NCBI RefSeq assembly: GCF_902143515.1
Contig: NZ_CABFVD010000006.1
Location: 1-64,000 of the forward strand
Length of the DNA stretch: 64,000 bases
Direction of reading: 5' to 3'
Origin: Hathewaya massiliensis
Lineage (GTDB): Bacteria; Bacillota; Clostridia; Clostridiales; Clostridiaceae
Shown here: one piece after another, positions 56,939-64,000 of the stretch
Position numbering within the stretch: position 1 is the stretch's first letter
How the letters are laid out: each line of letters opens with the position of its first letter
Program-made: the position numbers and the translations under genes
Notes under the pieces: generated by a model
Database searches by the model: none
The model's input: only the letters and a program-made list of their open reading frames with translations
Told to the model about the DNA's origin: nothing

Positions 56939-56993
56939 TTAATTTATATTCTTTCAAATTCAACTTTTTATTAATTAGTATTTTATAAGAATA
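56939..56993. repeat. 55-bp dispersed repeat, copy 2
   Basis: Near-identical to 49459-49513. It covers the stop codon of the AgrC-like gene (56983) and the spacer to the Nudix gene. Confidence 0.6.
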
Positions 56994-58257
56994 AATCCTG
57001 AATAAAATATTCTTCATTTATATATGTCTCAAGCTTCAAGCTAGGATTTTTATCAATTATGCTTTTTAAAATATGAAGCCCTATTCCTCGGTTTTCGCCT
57101 TTTGTGGAAAAGCCTTTCTTAGATAAGTCTTTAAGATTTTCAATCTTATCTTTGAATGTGTTTCCAATTGCTATGTTAACTTTTCCATTTAATTCTTCTA
57201 TATAAATATCTATTTTTTTCTCATGAGAATCAATTGCAGCTTCAGTGGCATTTTCAAATATTATGCCTAAAACTCTAGAAAATTCTAAATCCGACATGGC
57301 AATATTCTCTATAGTGCCTAATACAGTTAGTTTTACTTCAATTTCTTGTTTCAGAGCATTCATTATATAGTAGTAAAGAAGTGACTTTAAAGAGGAGTAT
57401 TTTATATCCTTTAAGCTTAAAAAAATATTATAGTTTGTACTGCTTTTTACTTCTTCATCAACTTTATCAACTAGCTCATCAATTTTTGAATTATCAAGAC
57501 CAACACCTAAGAGCATATTTTTGCAATCATGCCTGAATTCTTTAAACTTATCAACCAATTCTTCTATTGTTTCAATGTAAAGGCTCAGTTCTTCTATTAC
57601 CTTTTCTTTTTCTCTTAGCTCCTTCCTCCCCCTTACACGTTCCACACTAAGTTGCCTGTTTTTAACATAAAAAATTATTACAAATATATTGATCCCTACA
57701 AACAAAATAAACTTAATTCCATAATTCAGGTTTATATTATACATGGTTTTAATAATCAAATTAATTGCCAAAATAACAAATAACCCGCTAAGATCATTAT
57801 CTTCTTCATTGTCGTTTAAAAACTTTAAGGGTATATATCTCCTAAATATTCCAAAGGATAAAAGAATTGATGTTGTAATTATTATGTGTGGAATATAGTG
57901 CATATCTAGAGCTAATTTGAAATTCATTATATCTTTTGCATTAAATTCTTGTGTGGTAATAAGCACTATTCCTCCACTTATGTAGTAAGCCAATACATTA
58001 ATTAATTCAATTAAAAATGAAAGTTCCAAGTTCCTCTTAGTATTCTTTCCTATTAAAACTTGAGCTAAGATAAATATTATTAGCCATGCAAATATAAAAG
58101 TGGCAAAAGGTTCATTTAAAAGTTTAAATACTCTAACCTTTAAAATAATTATTAGAAATATTAATACCACATTTAAAATATTAATATTTATCTTCTTTTC
58201 ACAGTAAACTCTTATTAAATATATATGTATTAATGTTGTAATTGTTAGGTAATACAT
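56983..58257 (-). CDS. AgrC-like sensor histidine kinase (GHKL type)
   Basis: 424 residues: about six N-terminal membrane helices (to about residue 205), a linker helix, an H-box with EFRHDCKNMLLGVG, and a GHKL ATPase domain with the N-box IIFENATEAAIDSHEK and G-box NRGIGLHILKSII. This is the peptide-sensing AgrC/ComD class. It overlaps the response regulator gene by 13 bases. No agrB/agrD-type signal genes are in the window. The final codons lie in a dispersed repeat, so the C-terminus may have been altered. Confidence 0.9.
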   Translation of the reverse strand: MYYLTITTLIHIYLIRVYCEKKININILNVVLIFLIIILKVRVFKLLNEPFATFIFAWLIIFILAQVLIGKNTKRNLELSFLIELINVLAYYISGGIVLITTQEFNAKDIMNFKLALDMHYIPHIIITTSILLSFGIFRRYIPLKFLNDNEEDNDLSGLFVILAINLIIKTMYNINLNYGIKFILFVGINIFVIIFYVKNRQLSVERVRGRKELREKEKVIEELSLYIETIEELVDKFKEFRHDCKNMLLGVGLDNSKIDELVDKVDEEVKSSTNYNIFLSLKDIKYSSLKSLLYYYIMNALKQEIEVKLTVLGTIENIAMSDLEFSRVLGIIFENATEAAIDSHEKKIDIYIEELNGKVNIAIGNTFKDKIENLKDLSKKGFSTKGENRGIGLHILKSIIDKNPSLKLETYINEEYFIQDLFL

Positions 58258-58988
58258 TTTCTTATTTCCTTTTCTTTTCTCTTTGAAATACTTTTTTTAA
58301 TATCACCTGTCAAAACTACATATAAGTCATTACCTATTTCCTCAAGTTTTTTTACATGATTTTTGTTTACTATTGAAGATCTATGAACTTGAATAAAATC
58401 ACTTGTTAGTTTTTCCTGAACTTCTTTCAAAGTCTGCCTTGTGCTTATTTCCTCTTTTACAGTATGAATAATAAGCTTTTTAGTCTGTTTATCCGTTTCT
58501 ATCCACACAATATCCTGGGGTTTTACAAGGAAAACATCTGTACCTTCCTTAAATACTAAGGACCCGGTTTGAATCTTCTCCTTATATATCTTTAAATATA
58601 CCTTAAGAGCTTCCTTAAGGTCCTCTTCCAATTTAAATCCTTTGTCAATAAAATCTAGTATTCTAAGTTTGTATTTAAATACATTACTTACCTGATGAAT
58701 ATAGGCAGTAATATATATCATCTCACCCTTATAATCATCAATTTTCCTTATTTCTCTTCCTAGCATAAGTCCGTTTTTATCTTCCTTCAGCCCAATATCT
58801 AAAATATAAAGGCAGTCTTCATAGGAGCCCAAGTTTTTAATATAGTTTATTGTTTCCTCATATTTATTAAAGGATTTAATATTGCCTTCAATATCTTCAT
58901 CTGCAAAAAAATCCTTTACTATTCTTGTAATCTCTTTTATGTATTCTGCTTTATCTTCACATATTATTATGTTCAAAAGAATCACCAC
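58245..58988 (-). CDS. LytTR-family response regulator (AgrA-like)
   Basis: About 245 residues. The receiver domain (ICEDKAEYIKEITRIVKDFF, phospho-acceptor Asp in LYILDIGLKEDKNG, and MIYITAYIHQ) is followed by a LytTR DNA-binding domain (WIETDKQTKKLIIHTVKEEI, FIQVHRSSIVNKNHVKKLEE). The exact start is unclear: a TTG at the fifth codon preceding NIIICEDK is also plausible. It precedes and overlaps the AgrC-like gene. Its upstream region is now separated from its original surroundings by an IS4 insertion. Confidence 0.9.
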   Translation of the reverse strand: MVILLNIIICEDKAEYIKEITRIVKDFFADEDIEGNIKSFNKYEETINYIKNLGSYEDCLYILDIGLKEDKNGLMLGREIRKIDDYKGEMIYITAYIHQVSNVFKYKLRILDFIDKGFKLEEDLKEALKVYLKIYKEKIQTGSLVFKEGTDVFLVKPQDIVWIETDKQTKKLIIHTVKEEISTRQTLKEVQEKLTSDFIQVHRSSIVNKNHVKKLEEIGNDLYVVLTGDIKKSISKRKEKEIRKCIT

Positions 58989-58998
58989 TCTACATTTT

Positions 58999-59025
58999 AA
59001 TTAAGCCTGAATTAGTATAAACTAT
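58999..59025. repeat. Left arm of a palindrome split by IS4
   Basis: ATTAAGCCTGA, then TTA-rich sequence and TAAACTATA. The reverse complement of 60492-60520 has the same elements in the same order. Before IS insertion the two arms were about 20 bases apart. Confidence 0.65.
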
Positions 59026-59034
59026 AGATTAATT
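59026..59034. repeat. Target-site duplication AGATTAATT (left)
   Basis: Nine bases repeated exactly at 60480-60488, flanking the IS. Confidence 0.88.
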
Positions 59035-59126
59035 CACTAGTGTTTAATTAATGGATTGAAAATCCTATTGACAATAATAACTTGTAATAAATTTCTATGT
59101 GTACCAGCAATATATAAATGAAAATA

Positions 59127-59183
59127 GTCAGCACCTTTGCTTTAATATAATTACCACAATCATATCGCAAAGGAGTTGCTGAC
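59127..59183 (+). promoter_or_regulatory. Transposase ribosome-binding-site hairpin
   Basis: GTCAGCA and TGCTGAC, plus CTTTGC and GCAAAG, pair so that the AAAGGAG site before the transposase ATG is buried. Such stems limit transposase synthesis from read-through transcripts in IS4/IS231 relatives. Confidence 0.7.
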
Positions 59184-59188
59184 TATCT

Positions 59189-60310
59189 ATGAATAATTAT
59201 ATCACTATTTTTGAAAAATTATTAGATATTGTTAACTGGAACACTTTGAAAAAATCTACGTATAAGTTAGATGTTGACTATAATATAGCATCAAATCATT
59301 TGAAAACTCACCTTTACTTTCATTTAGCGAAGCTAGATAGCTTAAGGGATGTTGATGATTTTATGCAATCTGATTCTAAGCTAAAGGAGTCAATAAAAAG
59401 CGTTAGCTTGGGAACGTTGTCTAATTATAATAACTATATGGATTATAATGTTTACATTCCAATATTAAACGAACTAATTGATACTGCTTTAAAACAATTA
59501 CCTGTAAATGAGAAACTTAAAAAGTTTGGAACCATAAAACTAATAGATTCTTCAACTATAAGTATGGCCAAGACTTATTTTCAGTGGGCAGAATTTCGCT
59601 CTACAAAAGCAGGAATAAAGCTTCATACAAAATTCAACTTAAGCAAAGGAGTTCCTGAGCTTATAATTGTGTCTAATGCTAAACCACATGATAGAACTAA
59701 GATGAAAGAACTTATTACAGAAAACAACTGTATATATGTCTTTGACAAAGGCTATGTTGACTATAAAAAGTTTGATGAGTTTAGCAATAAAGGAATACGC
59801 TTTATTACCCGATTAAAAGATAATGCTGCTATAACTGAAGTAAGTAAGCTTGAAATAACTTACTCTGACGTTACTCTACTAGATGATTCTATAAATATCA
59901 TTGAAGATATTATTTGCTATCTTGGTACAGAAGATATTAATATGACAAAAAATCAGTATAGGGTTATCACTGTAGTTGATTCTGAAGGTCAAATACTAAC
60001 CTTTGTAACTAACATATTACAATATACTAGTGAAGATATAGCATGGTTATATAAAAAACGTTGGGATATCGAGCTATTCTTCAAATGGATTAAGCAAAAT
60101 TTAAAAATTAAAAGATTCATAGGACATAGCCTTAATGCAGTTATGATGCAAATTGTTTCGGCAATAATAACATTCATTATAATAAAACTAATACAAGACG
60201 TAGCCAAAACAGCCTACGGCTTATTAAAAATAAAGAGATTAATAAAACATTCAATTACAAAATTAATAGATAATATCTTGTTTTCTTGGGAGAAGTGGTT
60301 AGGTGGCTAA
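59189..60310 (+). CDS. IS4-family transposase
   Basis: 373 residues. The first catalytic Asp is in TIKLIDSSTISM, the second in CIYVFDKGYVDYKKFDEF, and the Glu in YKKRWDIELFFKWIKQNLKI, which fits the Y-2-R-3-E-6-K signature. The N-terminal region (SDSKLKESIKSVSLGTLSNY) is typical of short IS4 transposases. The frame is complete. Its start is preceded by the hairpin-masked AAAGGAG. Confidence 0.92.
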   Translation: MNNYITIFEKLLDIVNWNTLKKSTYKLDVDYNIASNHLKTHLYFHLAKLDSLRDVDDFMQSDSKLKESIKSVSLGTLSNYNNYMDYNVYIPILNELIDTALKQLPVNEKLKKFGTIKLIDSSTISMAKTYFQWAEFRSTKAGIKLHTKFNLSKGVPELIIVSNAKPHDRTKMKELITENNCIYVFDKGYVDYKKFDEFSNKGIRFITRLKDNAAITEVSKLEITYSDVTLLDDSINIIEDIICYLGTEDINMTKNQYRVITVVDSEGQILTFVTNILQYTSEDIAWLYKKRWDIELFFKWIKQNLKIKRFIGHSLNAVMMQIVSAIITFIIIKLIQDVAKTAYGLLKIKRLIKHSITKLIDNILFSWEKWLGG

Positions 60311-60471
60311 CTGCAACTATAAAACCATATACTTCCATACAAGCTATCACTATGCGGGCAAGTCTGCCCTTTGTTATAGGAATATTATTCTATATTAGCT
60401 TAATTTAAGAATTTTACTATAAAGAATGATTATAATACAAATGTCAATGAAAATATTTTCTAAAAATTAAA
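60311..60471 (+). other. IS4 3' non-coding part
   Basis: Contains GGGCAAGTCTGCCC (60357-60370), a small hairpin that may end transposase transcription, and then the right inverted repeat. Confidence 0.5.
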
Positions 60472-60479
60472 CACTAGTG

Positions 60480-60488
60480 AGATTAATT
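60480..60488. repeat. Target-site duplication AGATTAATT (right)
   Basis: Exact copy of 59026-59034. Confidence 0.88.
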
Positions 60489-60491
60489 ATA

Positions 60492-60520
60492 ATATATAGT
60501 TTAACATAATCAGGCTTAAT
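60492..60520. repeat. Right arm of the palindrome split by IS4
   Basis: TATAGTTTA, ATAAT and TCAGGCTTAAT, the inverse of 58999-59025. It lies about 80 bases past the stop of the M20 gene on its right. Confidence 0.65.
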
Positions 60521-60601
60521 AAACCATGGTACTTTTTAAATCCAAGCAAATTACATATATTGTATTTTAAATTAAAGTTTCTCTAAAACACATAAAATTT
60601 T

Positions 60602-61981
60602 CTAGATTTCAATTAAGCTTTTATACTCTTTTTCATCTGTATTTTTTCTGTGTTCATTCCATGCTGATTCAAGAATCTTACTATCAATTAAAACGTCACA
60701 AGCTGTTAAAGCCATTACCTTAGCTGCCATTATCATTGCCTTAAATCCCATACCTCCTCCTGATGCTGCACATGACTGCCATGTATGTGCTGGTGTTCCA
60801 AGTGGCCAAGCTGCTGCTGAAAGCTGTGCAGTAGGTACTATATAGCTTACATCCCCAATGTCCAAGCTTCCACCTGATGTAAGATTACTTTGATTTACAT
60901 TACCTAACTCATCATGTAATGCTTTTTCTACAAGGCTAGCTTCTCCACCAAAACCTTTAATAACGCTGACTCTTTGTTCCTTTGACATGGTTGATACTAT
61001 TTTTTCTGCAAATTCATAGTCTTCCTTTTCATACTTTGGTGCTCCCACCAACTCCATATTTTTTTCTATTAATTTAGTTAGCTCAATATTTGCCATAAAG
61101 TCGTATGTCCCAGATAAAACTTCGTACTCTGCCTTTGTTCCTGTCATAAGTGCAGCACCCTTTGCAATGTCTATAAGCCTTTCAAGTGCATCCTTAATAT
61201 CAGCTGCTTTAGGCCCACGAACAAAATACCAGCTCTCTGCAAATGGCGGAACTATATTCGGCCTTTCCCCACCATGAGTTATTACATAATGGATTCTCAT
61301 TGAAGTTTTAACATGTTCTCTTAAATAATTTGCTCCAACATTCATTATTTCTATCGCATCCAATGCACTTCTTCCATTATGAGGTGCTTGAGCTGCATGA
61401 GCTGAAGTCCCATGAAATCTGAATTTCACAGAATAATTTGCATTTGTACATGCATAAAAAGGAAAATTCATATCGAATGGGTGCCAGCTAAATGCACAGG
61501 AAATGTCATTAAAAACTCCTTTTTGTGCCATGAATACCTTGCCTGAAAGCTCTTCTTCTGCAGGACAACCATAGTATCTTACTGTTCCCACAAGTCCTTC
61601 CTTTTCAATTAGCTCTTTAACTGCAAGAGCCGCTCCAAGACTCCCTACCCCTAAAAGATTATGTCCACATGCATGTCCTGCAGCGCCTTCATTTACAGGC
61701 TTTTTTTCTGAAGATACTGTTTGAGATAAGCCTGAAAGAGCATCGTACTCTCCCATAAATCCAATAACAGGTTCTCCCTTCCCATATTCTGCAATAAAGG
61801 CTGTGTCAAGACCTTCAATAGACTTTATAACAAAGCCCTTTGCTTGAAGATATTCGCTCTGAAGACTTGATGCAAACTTTTCCTTATATGCAATCTCTGG
61901 GTTATCCCATATTTTTTTAGCTAGTCCAATAAGTTCATTTTCGTATTTATCAATTATTTGAAAAATCCTATCCTTTGCCAT
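60602..61981 (-). CDS. M20-family amidohydrolase (AbgB-like)
   Basis: About 459 residues. The metal-binding pattern of M20 peptidases is visible: VIGFMGEYDALSG, AAGHACGHNLLGVGSLGAAL, and YGCPAEEELSGKV with the catalytic Glu pair. A dimerisation insert contains FHGTSAHAAQAPHNGRSALD, and a late GDVSYIVPTAQLS segment follows. The length and motifs resemble p-aminobenzoyl-glutamate hydrolase subunit B. The ATG at 61981 follows GAGGAG. With the next M20 gene and an MFS transporter it may form an uptake and hydrolysis unit for an N-acyl or amide substrate. Confidence 0.85.
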   Translation of the reverse strand: MAKDRIFQIIDKYENELIGLAKKIWDNPEIAYKEKFASSLQSEYLQAKGFVIKSIEGLDTAFIAEYGKGEPVIGFMGEYDALSGLSQTVSSEKKPVNEGAAGHACGHNLLGVGSLGAALAVKELIEKEGLVGTVRYYGCPAEEELSGKVFMAQKGVFNDISCAFSWHPFDMNFPFYACTNANYSVKFRFHGTSAHAAQAPHNGRSALDAIEIMNVGANYLREHVKTSMRIHYVITHGGERPNIVPPFAESWYFVRGPKAADIKDALERLIDIAKGAALMTGTKAEYEVLSGTYDFMANIELTKLIEKNMELVGAPKYEKEDYEFAEKIVSTMSKEQRVSVIKGFGGEASLVEKALHDELGNVNQSNLTSGGSLDIGDVSYIVPTAQLSAAAWPLGTPAHTWQSCAASGGGMGFKAMIMAAKVMALTACDVLIDSKILESAWNEHRKNTDEKEYKSLIEI

Positions 61982-62140
61982 AAACAACACTCCTCGTATA
62001 ATAAATTTATAGCAGTTATTTAGCTGCCTTTATTTTTCTTAAGCTTTATCTATCCTCTTCTGTTACCTCATTCATAATATTAAAATTGAAGCACTACAAT
62101 GAGGGGACTTCACGTAGTGCTTTAAAAATACTAAATTATA
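61982..62140 (-). other. Spacer with a hairpin between the two M20 genes
   Basis: GAAGCACTACAATGAGGGG and CTTCACGTAGTGCTT (62090-62122) contain inverted AAGCACTAC/GTAGTGCTT arms, a 9-bp stem that may stop part of the transcripts between the two genes. Confidence 0.5.
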
Positions 62141-63301
62141 TTATTTATTGTTTAAAAAATCTAAAGCAAATTGTACATGAAGTGCTGCACCATACTTAAG
62201 GTAATCTTCATCTATCTTAAATTTCTCATGATGCGGGAAGTATATACAGCCTTTTTCCTCATTTCCAAATCCTATATTTGCATAAACTCCTTTAGCATGT
62301 TGGAAATAATAAGGCATATCCTCTGATGCCATAAGTTTTGGTATAGAGATATTTTTATCTTCACCAAAAACTTTCGTTGCAGACTCAATTGCAAGTTCTG
62401 ATAACTCTTCATCGTTATAAAGGCTAAGAGTACTTTCCTCTATAACTACATCTACCTTAATCTCATATGCATCAGCAATTGCCTTTGCATGTCTTTTTAT
62501 AGCTTTGTGAACAGTTTCTCTAGTCTTTGGATTAAAGTATCTCATTGAAATATCAAGCTCTGTATATTTTGAAATTATATTTGCCTTTGTACCTCCATGG
62601 AATCTTCCAACAGAAACTACAATAGGCTCCTGTGGATCAATGTTTTTATTAACTATTCCCTGAAGCTCTGTAACAAATAAACTTGCAGGATAAACCGTAT
62701 CCTTTGCAAGATGTGGCGCTGAGCCGTGGCCTGATACCCCTTCAAATTTAATGTAAATGGTATCACATCCAGACAATCTATATCCTGATGAGATATTGTA
62801 CTCTCCTGTTTTTATAGTTGGCACACCATGCATTGCAAAACATCCATCTACTCCATCCATGCCACCTGCTTCAACTATTTTCTTTGCTCCCGTAAAGGTT
62901 TCTTCACCTTCCTGGAAGAAGAACCTTACTTCACCATTAATATCATCCTTCATTTCAGATAATACTCTTGCTGCCCCAAGAAGCATAGCAGTATGAGCAT
63001 CATGTCCACAGGCATGCATTACTCCAGGGTTTTGTGATGAAAACTCAACCCCTGATTGTTCAATAATAGGAAGAGCATCAATTTCAGCCCTTAAAGCAAC
63101 TGTTTTTCCGGCTTTAGCGCCTTTTAAAATTCCAATTAATGAAGTGCCTGATGCTTCTTTTACCTCTATTCCAAGCTTATTAAGCTCCTCAATAAGGAAT
63201 TTTTTTGTGTTAACCTCTTCCCCACTAAGCTCCGGATGCATATGCAAATGTCTTCTAATATCAATCATATATTGTTCATATTTCTTAGTTCTATCAAGCA
63301 C
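62141..63301 (-). CDS. M20-family N-acyl-amino-acid / hippurate amidohydrolase
   Basis: A 386-residue zinc peptidase: DIRRHLHMHPELSGEE, VALRAEIDALPI, VMHACGHDAHTAMLLGAARV, FFFQEGEETFTGAKKIVEAG, GVSGHGSAPHLAKDTVYPAS and the late MASEDMPYYFQHAKG. Start GTG at 63301 with GGAGGG upstream. The motif set is that of hippurate hydrolase, AbgA-like and N-acetyl-diaminopimelate-type enzymes; the true substrate is undetermined. It follows the MFS gene by 20 bases. Confidence 0.88.
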   Translation of the reverse strand: MLDRTKKYEQYMIDIRRHLHMHPELSGEEVNTKKFLIEELNKLGIEVKEASGTSLIGILKGAKAGKTVALRAEIDALPIIEQSGVEFSSQNPGVMHACGHDAHTAMLLGAARVLSEMKDDINGEVRFFFQEGEETFTGAKKIVEAGGMDGVDGCFAMHGVPTIKTGEYNISSGYRLSGCDTIYIKFEGVSGHGSAPHLAKDTVYPASLFVTELQGIVNKNIDPQEPIVVSVGRFHGGTKANIISKYTELDISMRYFNPKTRETVHKAIKRHAKAIADAYEIKVDVVIEESTLSLYNDEELSELAIESATKVFGEDKNISIPKLMASEDMPYYFQHAKGVYANIGFGNEEKGCIYFPHHEKFKIDEDYLKYGAALHVQFALDFLNNK

Positions 63302-63321
63302 AGTAATCCCTCCTAAAAAAA

Positions 63322-64000
63322 TTATTTTTCATATACATTTTCAGCCTGTGTTTCAGTTGTAAAGAATGAAGCAACAACGCTTACAGCAACTAATATTATT
63401 AAAACAAGATATGCTTTTTGATATCCAACTGCTGGTGTATTCTTATTAGCATCTAGTATTTTACCCATAACTACTGGTATAATAGCAGCTCCAAAGAATC
63501 CTATGCAGTTAACAACCCCAGTAGCAATTCCAGAAAATCTTCTATCATTTACTTCATTGCCTACTGTCCAGCACATAGTGAAAACTGTCATTACTAATCC
63601 AAAAATAAATAAGAAAGGTACAAGAAGAGCAACAGGCATTCTAGCATATATAAGCACTATCCATCCTAATAAAGTTAAAACACTACAAGAAGTTAATATA
63701 ATTTTTCTCTTTTTTATACGGTCTGAAATATAGCCAATTAAAATACCGCCTACTGCTGAACCAATAACAGCTACTATAACATAATTTGCAGCTTGTACTT
63801 TAGTAATATCATATTTTTGCATTAAGAATGAAACTCCAAAGGTTCCTAAAAATACAACATATCCTGTATAAATTCCTATATATGCAAGTGAAATAATCCA
63901 TGTTCTCTTGTTTGTAATTACTGATTTCAATGCATCAATTGTATTTATTTTTCCAGAACTCACAGGTCTATTTTCTAATTCATCCATACTTGGAAGTCCC
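63322..64000 (-). CDS. MFS transporter, C-terminal part (runs off window)
   Basis: The frame is open to the right edge; the visible part covers about six membrane helices of the second half of a major facilitator. The conserved inter-helix loop GGILIGYISDRIKKRKIIL is clear, and the final helices end FFTTETQAENVYEK. The order MFS - M20 - M20 suggests uptake of the substrate that the two hydrolases cleave. The start lies outside the window. Confidence 0.88.
   Translation of the reverse strand, partial: GLPSMDELENRPVSSGKINTIDALKSVITNKRTWIISLAYIGIYTGYVVFLGTFGVSFLMQKYDITKVQAANYVIVAVIGSAVGGILIGYISDRIKKRKIILTSCSVLTLLGWIVLIYARMPVALLVPFLFIFGLVMTVFTMCWTVGNEVNDRRFSGIATGVVNCIGFFGAAIIPVVMGKILDANKNTPAVGYQKAYLVLIILVAVSVVASFFTTETQAENVYEK

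Larger units (their letters stand above)
59035..60479 (+). mobile_element. IS4-family insertion sequence, 1445 bp
   Basis: Inverted ends CACTAGTGTTTAATT (15 bp perfect, continuing imperfectly to TTGACA) and a 9-bp target duplication define the element. It encodes one intact transposase. It inserted into the loop of a palindrome upstream of the AgrA-like gene. Confidence 0.9.

Overview
This 64 kb window comes from a low-GC, Gram-positive anaerobe, most likely a Clostridium sensu stricto chromosome. The evidence is the AT-rich intergenic DNA, strong AGGAGG ribosome-binding sites, clostridial-type rRNA, and the gene families present (corrinoid-linked hem cluster, CytX-ThiM-ThiE thiamine salvage, Amidase_6, AgrC/AgrA-type two-component genes). 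I cannot name the species. Almost every gene is on the minus strand, so operons read right to left.

Layout. 1-127: promoter and leader of a further rRNA operon whose body lies left of the window. 518-9190: a cobalamin-riboswitch-controlled cluster (cbiQ, cbiO, hemA, precorrin-2 dehydrogenase, hemC, cobA-hemD, hemB, hemL) making uroporphyrinogen III and sirohydrochlorin precursors. 9334-14838: an rRNA operon (16S, 23S, 5S, tRNA-Gly). 15.3-28.2 kb: single genes including an N-terminally extended MazF-like protein, rhomboid plus serine dehydratase beta, tRNA-Leu, an Amidase_6 protein, the Mg transporter MgtA with an unusual leader, DeoD, a histidine kinase and an S1-domain protein. 28.5-32.4 kb: TPP-riboswitch operon thiD-cytX-thiM-thiE. 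33.2-40.95 kb: a complete shikimate/chorismate operon with tyrA, preceded by a leader peptide and attenuator. 43.9-44.8 kb: a compact DUF3791-DUF3990-DUF3791 triad. 45.7-49.7 kb: a second TPP-riboswitch operon, thiS-thiF-thiG-thiH-tenI. 50-60.5 kb: an accessory region with two intact insertion sequences with target duplications, a broken serine recombinase, a MarR regulator, a Nudix hydrolase and an AgrC/AgrA-like pair. 60.6-64 kb: two M20 amidohydrolases and an MFS transporter that runs off the right edge.

Most notable. (1) The aro operon starts with a 58-codon leader ORF whose codons 14-21 read YLYWCYYY. A segment of that ORF can pair over 14 bp (one bulge) with the intrinsic terminator just before aroF. 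This is a classical ribosome-mediated attenuator, unexpected in a lineage that usually uses T-boxes. (2) An IS element with a 5-bp duplication (TATGT) has split a small gene. Joining the flanks restores a 53-codon ORF with a membrane-like N-terminus, a structured leader that hides its Shine-Dalgarno, and a terminator; this looks like a type I toxin-like or other regulated micropeptide gene. (3) mgtA is preceded by a 34-codon ORF starting MEDGLP, embedded in mutually exclusive hairpins and abutting a hairpin that holds the mgtA ribosome-binding site. (4) The DUF3990/DUF3791 triad is a candidate ADP-ribosyltransferase-like toxin/partner system.

Metabolic reading: thiazole can be made de novo and the pyrimidine imported and phosphorylated (no thiC here). 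Chorismate and tyrosine are made by one operon, without pheA. The hem cluster serves corrinoid/siroheme rather than heme, since no late heme genes are present.
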